Assembly: GCF_051014685.1 (NCBI RefSeq)
Contig: NW_027478417.1
Coordinates: 1,178,001 to 1,242,000, forward strand
Direction: 5' to 3'
DNA length: 64,000 bases
DNA from: Ptiloglossa arizonensis
Taxonomy: Eukaryota > Arthropoda > Insecta > Hymenoptera > Colletidae
Part shown: piece after piece, positions 36,858 through 50,359 of the stretch
Layout of the letters: every line of letters starts with the position of its first letter
Numbering within the stretch: position 1 is the stretch's first letter
The notes under the pieces: model-generated
Told to the model about the DNA's origin: nothing
What the model saw: the letters and a program-made list of their open reading frames with translations, nothing else
Databases searched by the model: none
Made by a program: the position numbers and the translations under genes

Positions 36858-38320
36858 CAATAACTACTATGGCCTAGGGCAAAAATACACATACCGTTGC
36901 AATCGGGCGGGTTTCTACTTTCAGATGCAACAGGAATTTCTCGAGGTCGTCGATCCGTTCGCGAGATATGGGAGTTTGAAGTTAAGGAATGGTTGTGAAA
37001 CCATCACAATTTTCGCAAGTCTGATACTCGAAACCAATAACTACAAATGCCTAGGGGAAAAATACACATACCGTTGTAATGGGGCGAGATTCTACTTTCA
37101 CATGCAACAGGAACTTCTCGCGTTAGTCAATCCGTTCGCAAGATATGGGAGTTTGAAGTAAAGGAATGGTTGAGAAACCATCAAAATTTTCGCTTGTCTG
37201 ATACTCGAAACCAATAACTGGAATGGCCTGGGGGAAAAGTACACACACCACTGTAATCGGGCGAGTTTCTACTTTCAGGTACAATAGGAATTTCTCGAGT
37301 TCGTCAATACGTTCGCGAGATATGCGTGTTTGAAGTTAAGGAATGGTTGAGAAATCATCAGAATTTACGCAAGTCTGATACTCGAATCCAATAACTTCTA
37401 TGGCCTAGGGCAAAAATACACATACCGTTGTAATCGGGCGAGCTTCTGCTTTCAGATGCAATAGGAATTTCTCGAGTTCGTCAATCCGTTCGCGAGATAT
37501 GGGAGTTTGAATTTAAGGAATGGTTGAGAAACCATCAAAATTATCGCAATTCTGATGCTAGAAACGGATAACTGAAATGGCCTAGTGGAAAAGTACACGC
37601 ACCATTGTAATCGGGCGAGTTTCTACTTCCACATGCAACAGGAATTTCTCGAGTTCGTCAATCCGCTCGCGAGATATGGGAGTTTGAAATTAAGGAACGG
37701 TTGAGAATCCATCAAAATTTTCGCAAGTCTGATACTCGAATCCAATAACTACAATGGCCTAGGGCAAAAAATACACATACCGTTGCAATCGGGCGGGTTT
37801 CTACTTTCAGATGCAACAGGAATTTCTCGAGGTCGTCGATCCGTTCGCGAGATATGGGAGTTTGAAGTTAAGGAATGGTTGTGAAACCATCACAATTTTC
37901 GCAAGTCTTATACTCGAAACCAATAACTACAAATGCCTAGGGGAAAAATACACATACCGTTGTAATGGGGCGAGATTCTACTTTCACATGCAACAGGAAC
38001 TTCTCGCGTTAGTCAATCCGTTCGCAAGATATGGGAGTTTGAAGTTAAGGAATGGTCGAGAAATCATCAAAATTATCGCAAGTCTGATACTCGAATCCAA
38101 TAACTACAATGGCCTAGGGCAAAAATACACATACCGTTGTAATCGGGCGAGATTCTACTTTTACGTGCAACAGGAATTTCTCGAGTTCGTCAATCCGTTC
38201 GCGAGATATGGGAGTTTGAAGTAAAGGAATGGTTGAGAAACCATCAAAATTTTCGCTGGTCTGATACTCGAATCCAATAACTACTATGGCCTAGGGCAAA
38301 AATACACATACCGTTGTAAT
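36858..38320 (+). repeat. 5-monomer-offset duplication (886 bp) with a 178-bp monomer
   Basis: About 36878-37160 and 37764-38040 share TTGCAATCGGGC, GAGGTCGTCGATCC, GTAATGGGGCGAG (37081 versus 37967) and CGCGTTAGTCAATCC. The offset is 886 bp, or 5 x 177 plus 1, because a run of five A is six A near 37764. This is the only 1-bp insertion I detected in the window. The run of open codons at 37811-38224 (137 codons over 2.3 monomers) lies here and results from loss of the usual TGA and TAG, not from a gene. Confidence 0.85.
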
Positions 38321-41152
38321 CGGGCTGGTTTCTAGATTCTGATGCAACAGGAATTTCTCGAGTTCGTCAATCCGTTCGCGAGATATGGGAGTTTGAAGTT
38401 AAGGAATGGTTGAGAAACCATCACAATTTTCGCAAGTCTGATACTTGAAACCAATAACTACAAATGCCTAGGGGAAAAATACACCTACTCTTGTAATCGG
38501 GCGAGATTCTACTTTCACATGCAACAGGAATTTCTCGAGTTCGTCAATCCGTTCGCGAGATATGGGAGTTTGAAGTTAAGGAATGGTCGATAAATCATCA
38601 AAATTATCGCAAGTCTGATACTCGAATCCAATAACTACAATGGCCTAGGGGAAAAATACACATACCGTTGTAATCGGGCGAGATTCTACTTCCACATGCA
38701 ATAGGCATTTCTCGAGTTCGTCAATCCGTTCGCGAGATATGGAAGTTTGAAGTTAAGGAATGGTTGAGAAACCATCAAAATTTTCGCAAGTCTGAAACTC
38801 GAAACCAATAACTACAATGGCCTATGGGAAAAATACACAAACCGTTGTAATCGGGCGGGTTTCTACTTTCAGATGCAACAGGAATTTCTGGAGTTCGTCA
38901 ATCCGTTCGCGAGATATGGGAGTTTGAAGTTAAGGAATGGTTGAGAAACCATCATAATTTTCGCAAGTCTGATACTCGAAACCAATAACTACAAATGCCT
39001 AGGGGAAAAATACACATACCGTTGTAATCGGGCGAGATTCTACATTCAGATACAACAGGAATTTCTCGAGTTCGTCAATGCGTTCGAGAGATATGGGAGT
39101 TTGAAGTTAGGGAATGGTTGAGAAATCATTAAAATTTTCGCAAGTCTCATACTCGAATCCAATAACTACAATGGCCTAGGGCAAAAATACACATACCTTT
39201 GTAATCGGGCGGGTTTCTACTTTCAGATGCATCAGGAATTTCTCGAGTTCGTCAATCCGTTCGCGAGATATGGGAGTTTGAAGTTAAGGAATGGTTGAGA
39301 AACCATCAAAATTTTCGCTGGTCTGATACTCGAAACCAACAACTGGAGTGGCCTAGGGGAAAAGCATACGCACCGTTGTAATCGGGCGAGTTTCTGCTTT
39401 CATATGCAATAGGAATCTCTCGAGTTCGTCAATCCGTTCGCGAGATATGGGAGTTTGAAGTTAATGAATGGTTGAGAAATCATCAAAATTTTCGCAAGTC
39501 TGACACTCGAAACCATTAACTACAAATGCCTAGGGGAAAAATACACATACCGTTGTAATCTGGCGAGATTCTACTTTCAGATGCAACAGGAACTTCTCGC
39601 GATCGTCAATCCGTTCGCAAGATATGGGAGTTTGAAGTTAAGGAATGGTTGAGAAATCATCAAAATTTTCGCAAGTCTGATACTCGAATCCAACAACTAC
39701 AATGGCCTAGGGCAAAAATACACATACCGTTGTAATCGGGCTGGTTTCTAGATTCTGATGCAACAGGAATTTCTCGAGTTCGTCAATCCGTTCGCGAGAT
39801 ATGGGAGTTTGAAGTTAAGGAATGGTTGAGAAACCATCACAATTTTCGCAAGTCTGATACTTGAAACCAATAACTACAAATGCCTAGGGGAAAAATACAC
39901 CTACTCTTGTAATCGGGCGAGATTCTACTTTCACATGCAACAGGAATTTCTCGAGTTCGTCAATCCGTTCGCGAGATATGGGAGTTTGAAGTTAAGGAAT
40001 GGTCGATAAATCATCAAAATTATCGCAAGTCTGATACTCGAATCCAATAACTACAATGGCCTAGGGGAAAAATACACATACCGTTGTAATCGGGCGAGAT
40101 TCTACTTCCACATGCAATAGGCATTTCTCGAGTTCGTCAATCCGTTCGCGAGATATGGAAGTTTGAAGTTAAGGAATGGTTGAGAAACCATCAAAATTTT
40201 CGCAAGTCTGAAACTCGAAACCAATAACTACAATGGCCTAGGGGAAAAATACACAAACCGTTGTAATCGGGCGGGTTTCTACTTTCAGATGCAACAGGAA
40301 TTTCTGGAGTTCGTCAATCCGTTCGCGAGATATGGGAGTTTGAAGTTAAGGAATGGTTGAGAAACCATCATAATTTTCGCAAGTCTGATACTCGAAACCA
40401 ATAACTACAAATGCCTAGGGGAAAAATACACATACCGTTGTAATCGGGCGAGATTCTACATTCAGATACAACAGGAATTTCTCGAGTTCGTCAATGCGTT
40501 CGAGAGATATGGGAGTTTGAAGTTAGGGAATGGTTGAGAAATCATTAAAATTTTCGCAAGTCTCATACTCGAATCCAATAACTACAATGGCCTAGGGCAA
40601 AAATACACATACCTTTGTAATCGGGCGGGTTTCTACTTTCTGATGCATCAGGAATTTCTCGAGTTCGTCAATCCGTTCGCGAGATATGAGAGTTTGAAGT
40701 TAAGGAATGGTTGAGAAACCATCAAAATTTTCGCTGGTCTGATACTCGAAACCAACAACTGGAGTGGCCTAGGGGAAAAGCATACGCACCGTTGTAATCG
40801 GGCGAGTTTCTGCTTTCATATGCAATAGGAATCTCTCGAGTTCGTCAATCCGTTCGCGAGATATGGGAGTTTGAAGTTAATGAATGGTTGAGAAATCATC
40901 AAAATTTTCGCAAGTCTGATACTCGAAACCATTAACTACAAATGCCTAGGGGAAAAATACACATACCGTTGTAATCTGGCGAGATTCTACTTTCAGATGC
41001 AACAGGAACTTCTCGCGATCGTCAATCCGTTCGCAAGATATGGGAGTTTGAAGTTAAGGAATGGTTGAGAAATCATCAAAATTTTCGCAAGTCTGATACT
41101 CGAATCCAACAACTACAATGGCCTAGGGCAAAAATACACATACCATTATAAT
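38321..41152 (+). repeat. 8-monomer tandem duplication (offset 1416 bp)
   Basis: About 38321-39736 and 39737-41152 match at exactly 1416 bp (8 x 177). Both start at the private CGGGCTGGTTTCTAG sequence. Shared marks: CACCTACTCTTG (38483/39899), AATAGGCATTTC (38700/40116), ATGCGTTCGAGAG (about 39077/40493), AAATCATTAAAATT, and CTCGCGATCGTC (39595/41011). Minor differences include CCTATGGG versus CCTAGGGG near 38820/40236. The downstream part (about 39300-39740 and 40720-41500) also resembles 10100-10930, so this block is built from the same modules as the left half of the window. Confidence 0.9.
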
Positions 41153-43250
41153 CGGGCGAGTTTCTACTTTCAGATGCAACAGGAATTTCTCGAGTTCGTC
41201 AATCCGTTCGTGAGTTATGGGAGTTTGAAGTTAAGGAATGGTTGTGAAACCATCACAATTTCCGTAAGTCTGATACTCGAAACCAATAACTACAAATGCC
41301 TAGGGTAAAAATACACATACCGTTGTAATCGGGCGAGATTCTACTTTTACGTGCAACAGGAATTTCTCGAGTTCGTCAAACGGTTCGCGAGATATGGGAG
41401 TTTGAAGTAAAGGAATGGTTGAGAAACCATCAAAATTCTCGCTGGTCTGATACTCGAAACCAATAACTGGAATGGCCTAATGGAAAAGTACACACACCAT
41501 TGTAATCGGGCGAGTTTCTACTTTCAGATACAATAGGAATTTCTCGAGTTCGTCAATGCGTTCGCGAGATATCCGTGTTCGAAGTTAAGGAATGTTTGAG
41601 AAATCATCAGAATTTACGCAAGTCTGATACTCGAATCCAATAACTACTATGGCCCAGGGCAAAAATACACATACCGTTGTAATCGGGCGAGTTTCTGCTT
41701 CCAGATACAACAGGAATTTCTGGAGTTCGTCAATCCGTTCGCGAGATATGGGAGTTTGAAGTTAAGGAATAGTTGAGAAACCATCATAATTTTCGCAAGT
41801 CTGATACTCGAAACCAATAACTACAATGGCCTAGGGGAAAAATACACATACCGTTGTAATCGGGCGAGATTCTACTTTCACATGCAACAGGAACTTTTCG
41901 CGTTCGTCAATCCGTTCGCAAGATATGGGAGTTTGAAGTTAGGGAATGGTTGAGAAATCATTAAAATTTTCGCAAGTCTGATACTCGAATCCAATAACTA
42001 CAATGGCCTAGGGCAAAAATACACATACCGTTGTAATCGGGCGGGTTTCTACTTTCAGATGCAACAGGAATTTCTCGAGTTCGTCAATCCGTTCGCGAGA
42101 TATGGGAGTTTGAAGTTAAGGAATGGTTGAGAAACCATCACAATTTTCGGAAGTCTGATACTCGAAACCAATAACTACTATGGCCTAGGGCAAAAATACA
42201 CATACCGCTGTAATCGGGCGAGTTTCTGCTTTCAGATGCAATAGGAAATTCTCGAGTTCGTCAATCCGTTCGCGAGATATGGAAGTTTGAAGTTAAGGAA
42301 TGGTTGAGAAACCATCAAAATTTTCGCAAGTCTGATACTTGAAACAAATAACAACAATGGCCTAGGGGAAAAATACACATACCGTTGTAATCGGGCGGGT
42401 TTCTACTTTCAGATGCAACAGGAATTTCTGGAGTTCGTCAATCCGTTCGCGAGATATGGGAGTTTGAAGTTAAGGAATGGTTGAGAAACCATCAGAATTT
42501 TCGCAAGTCTGATACTCGAAACCAATAACTACAAATGCCTAGGGGAAAAATACACATACCGTTGTAATCGGGCGAGATTCTACTTTCACATGCAACAGGA
42601 ATTTCTCGAGTTCGTCAATCCGTTCGTGAGATATGGGAGTTTGAAGTTAAGGAATGGTTGAGAAACCATCAAAATTTTCGCTGGTCTGATACTCGAAACC
42701 AACAACTGGAGTGGCCTAGGGGAAAAGCATACGCACCGTTGTAATCGGGCGAGTTTCTTCTTTCATATGCAATAGGAATTTCTCGAGTTCGTCATTCCAT
42801 TCGCGAGATATGGGAGTTTGAAGTTAATGAATGGTTGAGAAATCATCAAAATTTTCGCAAGTCTGATACTCGAAACCAATAACTACAAATGCCTAGGGGA
42901 AAAATACACATACCGTTGTAATCGGGCGGGTTTCTACTTTCAGATGCAACAGGAATTTCTCGAGTTCGTCAATCCGTTCGCGAGATATGTGAGTTTGAAA
43001 TTAAGGAATGGTTGAGAAACCATCAAAATTTTCGCAAGTCTGATACTCGAAACCAATAACTACAATGGCCTAGGGGAAAAATACACATACCATTGTAATC
43101 GGGCGAGTTTCTACTTTCAGATGCAACAGGAATTTCTCGAGTTCGTCAATCCGTTCGTGAGATATGGGAGTTTGAAGTTAAGGAATGGTTGTGAAACCAT
43201 CACAATTTTCGCAAGTCTGATACTTGAAACCAATAACTACAAATGCCTAG
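41153..43250 (+). repeat. Mosaic of modules shared with 10.5, 16.8 and 21.4 kb
   Basis: 41147-41500 continues the ACCATTATAATC and AATTTCCGTAAG module known from 10527, 15837 and 18137. 42330-42660 resembles 16840-17160 (AAATAACAACAATGG, then CTGGAGTTCGTC). 42660-43195 matches 21425-21970, including the private GATATGTGAG, at an offset of 21237 bp; this equals 120 x 177 minus the 3 bp of intervening indels. So this stretch joins three separately recognisable modules. No gene or insertion is visible. Confidence 0.78.
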
Positions 43251-45765
43251 GGTAAAAATACACATACCGTTGTAATCGGGCGAGATTCTACTTTTACGTG
43301 CAACAGGAATTTCTCGAGTTCGTCAAACCGTTCGCGAGATATGGGAGTTTGAAGTAAAGGAATGGTTGAGAAACCATCAAAATTTTCGCTGGTCTGATAC
43401 TCGAAACCAATAACTGGAATGGCCTAAGGGAAAAGTACACACACCGTTGTAATCGGGCGAGTTTCTACTTTCAGATACAATAGGAATTTCTCGAGTTCGT
43501 CAATGCGTTCGCGAGATATGCGTGTTCGAAGTTAAGGAATGGTTGAGAAAATATCAGAATTTACGCAAGTCTGTTACTCGAATCCAATAACTACTATGGC
43601 CTAGGGCAAAAATACACATACCGTTGTAATCGGGCGAGTTTCTGCTTTCAGATGCAATAGGAATTTCTCGAGTTCGTCAATCCGTTCGCGAGATATGGGA
43701 GTTTGAAGTTAAGGAATGGTTGAGAAACCGTCAAAATTTTCGCAATTCTGATGCTAGAAACGAATATCTGGAATGGCCTAGGGGAAAAGTACACACACCG
43801 TTGTAATCGGGCGAGTTTCTACTTCCACATGCAACAGGAATTTCTCGAGTTCGTCAAACCGTTCACGAGATACGGGAGTTTGAAGTTAAGGAAAGGTTGA
43901 GAAACCACCAAAATTTTCGCAATTCTGATGCTAGAAACGAATAACTGGAATGGCCTAGGGGAAAAGTACACGCACCATTGTTATCGGGCGAGTTTCTACT
44001 TCCACATGCAATAGTGGAAGCCAATAACTACAAAGGCCTAGGTGGAAAACACACATATCTTTGTAATCGGGCGAGTTTCTGCTTTCAGGTGCGACAGGAA
44101 TTTTTCGAGTTCGTCAATCCGTTCGCAAGATATGGGAGTTTGAAGTTAAGGAATGATTGAGAAACCATCAAAATTTTCGCAAGTCTGATACTCGAAACCA
44201 ATAACTACAATGGCCTAGGGGAAAAATACACATACCTTTGTAATCAGGCGAGTTTCTGCTTTCAGATGCAATAGGAAATTCTCGAGTTCGTCAAACCGTT
44301 CGCGAGATATGGGAGTTTGAAGTTAAGGAATGCTTGAGAAACCATGAAAATTTTCGCTGGTCTGATACTCGAAACCAACAACTGGAGTGGCCTAGGGGAA
44401 AAGCATACGCTCCGTTGTAATCGGGCGAGTTTCTTCTTTCATATGCAATAGGAATTTCTCGAGTTCGTCAATCCATTCGCGAGATATGGGAGTTTGAAGT
44501 TAATGAATGGTTGAGAAATCATTAAAATTTTCGCAAGTCTGATACTCGAAACCAATAACTACAAATGCCTAGGGGAAAAATACACATACCATTGTAATCG
44601 GGCGAGTTTCTACTTTCAGATGCAGCAGGAATTTCTCGAGTTCGTCAATCCGTTCGTGAGATATGGGAGTTTGAAGTTAAGGAATGGTTGTGTAACCATC
44701 ACAATTTTCGCAAGTCTGATACTCGAAACCAATAACTACAATGGCCTAGGGGAAAAATACACATACCCTTGTAATCGGGCGAGTTTCTACTTTCAGATGC
44801 AACAGAATTTCTCGAGTTCGTCAATCCGTTCGCGAGATATGGGAGTTTGAAGTTAAGGAATGGTTGTGGAACCATCACAATTATCGCAAGTCTGATACTC
44901 GAAACCAATAACTACAATTGCCTAGGGGAAAAATACACATACCGTTGTAATCGGGCGAGATTCTACTTTTACGTGCAACAGGAACTTCTCGAGTTCGTCA
45001 ATCCGTTCGCGAGATATGGGAGTTTGAAATAAAGGAATGGTTGAGAAACCATCAAAATTTTCGCTGGTCTGATACTCGAAACCAATAACTGGAATGGCCT
45101 AGGGGAAAAGTACACACACCATTGTAATCGGGCGAGTTTCTACTTTCAGATACAATAGGAATTTCTCGAGTTCGTCAATGCGTTCGCGAGATATGCGTGT
45201 TTGAAGTTAAGGAATGGTTGAGAAATCATCAGAATTTACGCAAGTCTGATACTCGAATCCAATAACTACTATGGCCTAGGGCAAAAATACACATACCGTT
45301 GTAATCGGGCGAGTGTCTGCTTTCAGATGCAATAGGAATTTCTCGAGTTCGTCAATCCGTTCGCGAGGTATGGGGGTTTGAAGTTAAGGAATGGTTGAGA
45401 AACCATCAAAATTTTCGCAATTCTGATGCTAGAAACGAATAACTGGAATGGCCTAGGGGAAAAGTATACACACCTTTGTAATCGGGCGAGTTTCTACTTC
45501 CACATGCAACAGGAATTTCTCGAGTGCGTCAATCCGTTCGCGAGATATGGGAGTTTGAAGTTAAGGAAAGGTAGAGAAACCACCAAAATTTTCGCAATTC
45601 TGATGCTAGAAACGAATAACTGGATTGGCCTAGGGGAAAAGTACACACACCATTGTAATCGGGCGAGTTTCTGCTTCCACATGCAACAGGAATTTCTCGA
45701 GTTCGTCAATCCGTTCGCGAGATATGGGAGTTTGAAGTTAAGGAATGGTTGAGAAACCATCAAAA
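43250..45765 (+). repeat. Long-range copy of the 20.2-23.2 kb block
   Basis: Order and private marks follow 20260-23190: GAAGTAAAGG then CTAAGGG (20345-20420/43351-43430), ATGCGTGTTCG, GAAGCC with GTGCGACAGG, CTTCTTTCATATGC, GATGCAGCAGG (about 21884/44620), the CAACAGAATTTC deletion, GAAATAAAGG (22467/45027) and GTAGAGAAACCACC (about 23008/45567). The correspondence is interrupted by the 94-bp deletion near 44014 and by a one-monomer exchange: 22818-22930 has the GTTGTGAAACC type where 45387-45500 has the CAATTCTGATGC type. The copies lie about 22.6-23 kb apart. Confidence 0.82.
43892..44151 (+). repeat. Truncated monomer junction (94-bp deletion)
   Basis: Monomer starts at 43892 and 44152 are 260 bp apart where two monomers should take 354. 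The sequence runs normally to GCAATAG (44008-44014) and then jumps to TGGAAGCCAATAAC, skipping the end of one monomer and the start of the next. This is the only large departure from 177-bp periodicity that I found in 64 kb. After it the phase is shifted by 94 bp relative to the array upstream, and it stays shifted to the end. Confidence 0.9.
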
Positions 45766-48700
45766 TTTTCGCTGGTGTGATACTCGAAACGAATAACTGG
45801 AATGGCCTAGGGGAGAAGTACACACACCATTGTAATCGGGAGAGTTTCTACTTTCAGATGCAACAGGAATTTCTCGAGTTCGTCAATCCGTTCGCGAGAT
45901 ATGGGAGTTTGAAGTTAAGGAATGGTTGAGAAACCATCAAAATTTTCGCAAGCCTGATACTCCAAACCAATATCTGGAATGGCCTAGGGGAAAAGTACAC
46001 ACACAATTGTAATCGGGCGAGATTCTACTTTCAGATGCAACAGGAATTTCTCGAGTTCGTCAATCCGTTCGCGAGATATGGGAGTTTGAAGTTAAGGAAT
46101 GGTTGAGAAACCATCATAATTTTCGCAAGTCTGATACCCGAAACCAATAACTACAATGGCCTAGGGCAAAAATACACATACCGTTGTAATCGGGCGAGTA
46201 TCTGCTTTCAGATGCAATAGGAAATTCTCGAGTTCGTCAATCCGTTCGCGAGATATGGAAGTTTGAAGTTAAGGAATGGTTGAGAAACCATCAAAATTTT
46301 CGCTGGTGTGATACTCGAAACCAATAACTGGAACGGCTAAGGGGAAAAGTACACTCACCATTGTAATCGGGCGAGCTTCTGCTTTCCGATGCAATAGGAA
46401 ATTCTCGAGTTCGTCAATCCGTTCGCGAGAAATGGGGGTTTGAAGTTAAGGAATGGTTGAGAAACCATCAAAATTTTCGCAAGTCTGATACTCGAAACCA
46501 ATAACTACAATGGCCTAGGGGAAAAATACACATACCGTTGTAATCGGTCGAGTTTCTACTTTCAGATGCAACAGGAATTTCTCGAGTTCGTCAATCCGTT
46601 CGCGAGGTATGGGAGTTTGAAGTTAAGGAATGGTTGAGAAACCATCAAAATTTTCGCTGGTCTGATACTCGAAACCAATAACTACAAAGGCCTAGGGGGA
46701 AAACACACATATCTTTGTAATCGGGCGTGTTTCTACTTTCAGGTGCAACAGGAATTTCTCGAGTTCGTCAATCCGTTCGCGAGAAATGGGGGTTTGAAGT
46801 TAAGGAATGGTTGAGAAACCATCAAAACTTTCGCAAGTCTGTTACTCGAAACCAATAACTACAATGGCCTAGGGCAAAAATACACATACCGTTGTAATCG
46901 GGCGTGTTTCTGCTTTCAGATGCAATAGGAAATTCTCGAGTTCGTCAATCCGTTCGCGAGATATGGAAGTTTGAAGTTAAGGAATGATTGAGAAACCATC
47001 AAAATTTTCGCAAGTCTGATACTCGAAACCAATAACTACAATGGCCTAGGGGAAAAATACACATACCGTTGTAATCGGTCGAGTTTCTACTTTCAGATGC
47101 AACAGGAATTTCTCGAGTTCGTCAATCCGTTCGCGAGGTATGGGAGTTTGAAGTTAAGGAATGGTTGAGAAATCATCAAAATTTTCGCTGGTATGATACT
47201 CGAAACGAATAACTGGAATGGCCTAGGGGAGAAGTACACACACCATTGTAATCGGGAGAGTTTCTACTTTCAGATGCAACAGGAATTTCTCGAGTTCGTC
47301 AATCCGTTCGCGAGATATGGGAGTTTGAAGTTAAGGAATGGTTGAGAAAACATCAAAATTTTTGATGGTGTGATACTCGAAACCAATAACTGGAATGGCT
47401 AAGGGGAAAAGTACACTCACCATTGTAATCGGGCGAGCTTCTGCTTTCCGATGCAATAGGAAATTCTCGAGTTCGGCAATCCGCTCGCGAGATACGGGAG
47501 TGTGAAGTTAAGGAATGGTTGAGAAACCATCAAAATTTTCGCAAGTCTGATACTCGAAACCAATATCTGGAATGGCCTAGGGGAAAAGTACACACACCAT
47601 TGTAATCGGGCGAGATTCTACTTTCAGATGCAACAGGAATTTCTCGAGTTCGTCAATCCGTTCGCGAGATATGGGAGTTTGAAGTTAAGGAATGGATGAG
47701 AAACCATCATAATTTTCGCAAGTCTGATACCCGAAACCAATAACTACAATGGCCTAGGGCAAAAATACACATACCGTTGTAATCGGGCGAGTTTCTACTT
47801 TCAGATGCAACAGGAATTTCTCGAGTTCGTCAATCCGTTCGCGAGATATGGGAGTTTGAAGTTAAGGAATGGTTGAGAAACCATCAAAATTTTCGCTGGT
47901 CTGATACTCGAAACCAATAACTGGAATGGCCTAGGGGAATAGTGCACACACCATTGTATTCGGGCGAGTTTCTGCTTTCAGATGCAATAGGAATTTCTCG
48001 AGTTCGTCAATCCGTTCGCGAGATATGGGATTTTGAAGTTAAGGAATGGTTGAGAAACCATCAACATTTTCGCAATTCTGATGCTAGAAACGAAGAACTG
48101 GAATGGCCTAGGGGAGAAGTACACACACCATTGTAATCGGGCGAGTTTCTACTTTCAGATGCAACAGGAATTTCTCGAGTTCGTCAATCCGTTCGCGAGA
48201 TATGGGAGTTTGAAGTTAAGGAATGGTTGAGAAACCATCAAAATTTTCGCTGGTCTGATACTCGAAACCAATAACTGGAATGGCCTAGGGGAATAGTGCA
48301 CACACCATTGTATTCGGGCGAGTTTCTGCTTTCAGATGCAATAGGAATTTCTCGAGTTCGTCAATCCGTTCGCGAGATATGGGATTTTGAAGTTAAGGAA
48401 TGGTTGAGAAACCATCAACATTTTCGCAATTCTGATGCTAGAAACGAATAACTGGAATGGCCTAGGGGAGAAGTACACACACCATTGTAATCGGGAGAGT
48501 TTCTACTTTCAGATGCAACAGGAATTTCTCGAGCTCGTCAATCCGTTCGCGAGATATGGGAGTTTGAAGTTAAGGAATGGTTGAGAAACCATCAAAATTT
48601 TCGATGGTGTGATACTCGAAACCAATAACTGGAATGGCTAAGGGGAAAAGTACACTCACCATTGTAATCGGGCGAGCTTCTGCATTCCGATGCAATAGGA

Positions 48701-50359
48701 AATTCTCGAGTTCGGCAATCCGCTCGCGAGATACGGGAGTGTGAAGTTAAGGAATGGTTGAGAAACCATCAAAATTTTCGCAAGTCTGATACTCGAAACC
48801 AATATCTGGAATGGCCTAGGGGAAAAGTACACATACCGTTGTAATCGGGCGAGTTTCTACTTTCAGATGCAACAGGAATTTCTCGAGTTCGTCAATCCGT
48901 TCGCGAGATATGGGAGTTTGAAGTTAAGGAATGGTTGAGAAACCATCAAAATTTTCGCTGGTCTGATACTCGAAACCAATAACTACAAAGGCCTAGGGGG
49001 AAAACACACATATCTTTGTAATCGGGCGTGTTTCTACTTTCAGGTGCAACAGGAATTTCTCGAGTTCGTCAATCCGTTCGCGAGAAATGGGGGTTTGAAG
49101 TTAAGGAATGGTTGAGAAACCATCAAAATTTTTGCAAGCCTGTTACTCGAAACCAATAACTACAATGGCCTAGGGCAAAAATACACATACCGTTGTAATC
49201 GGGCGTGTTTCTGCTTTCAGATGCAATAGGAAATTCTCGAGTTCGTCAATCCGTTCGCGAGATATGGAAGTTTGAAGTTAAGGAATGATTGAGAAACCAT
49301 CAAAATTTTCGCAAGTCTGATACTCGAAACCAATAACTACAATGGCCTAGGGGAAAAATACACATACCGTTGTAATCGGTCGAGTTTCTACTTTCAGATG
49401 CAACAGGAATTTCTCGAGTTCGTCAATCCGTTCGGGAGGTATGGGAGTTTGAAGTTAAGGAATGGTTGAGAAACCATCAAAATTTTCGCAGGTCTGATAC
49501 TCGAAACCAATAACTGGAATGGCCTAGGGGAATAGTACACACACCATTGTATTCGGGCGAGTTTCTGCTTTCAGATGCAATAGGAATTTCTCGAGTTCGT
49601 CAATCCGTTCGCGAGATATGGGAGTTTGAAGTTAAGGAATGGTTGAGAAACCATCAAAATTTTCGCTGGTATGATACTCGAAACGAATAACTGGAATGGC
49701 CTAGGGGAGAAGTACACACACCATTGTAATCGGGAGAGTTTCTACTTTCAGATGCAACAGGAATTTCTCGAGTTCGTCAATCCGTTCGCGAGATATGGGA
49801 GTTTGAAGTTAAGGAATGGTTGAGAAACCATCAAAATTTTCGATGGTGTGATACTCGAAACCAATAACTGGAATGGCTAAGGGGAAAAGTACACTCACCA
49901 TTGTAATCGGGCGAGCTTCTGCTTTCCGATGCAATAGGAAATTCTCGAGTTCGGCAATCCGCTCGCGAGATACGGGAGTGTGAAGTTAAGGAATGGTTGA
50001 GAAACCATCAAAATTTTCGCAAGTCTGATACTCGAAACCAATATCTGGAATGGCCTAGGGGAAAAGTACACACACCGTTGTAATCGGGCGAGATTCTACT
50101 TTCAGATGCAACAGGAATTTCTCGAGTTCGTCAATCCGTTCGCGAGATATGGGAGTTTGAAGTTAAGGAATGGTTGAGAAACCATCATAATTTTCGCAAG
50201 TCTGATACCCGAAACCAATAACTACAATGGCCTAGGGCAAAAATACACATACCGTTGTAATCGGGCGAGTTTCTACTTTCAGATGCAACAGGAATTTCTC
50301 GAGTTCGTCAATCCGTTCGCGAGATATGGGAGTTTGAAGTTAAGGAATGGTTGAGAAAC

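Noticed and set aside
37811..38224. 137-codon open frame as a possible tandem-repeat protein gene
   Set aside because: It spans 2.3 satellite monomers. Its start and stop fall at monomer polymorphisms, there is no unique 5' or 3' sequence, and the same frame is stopped in most other copies. The same holds for all other 60- to 124-codon frames in the window.
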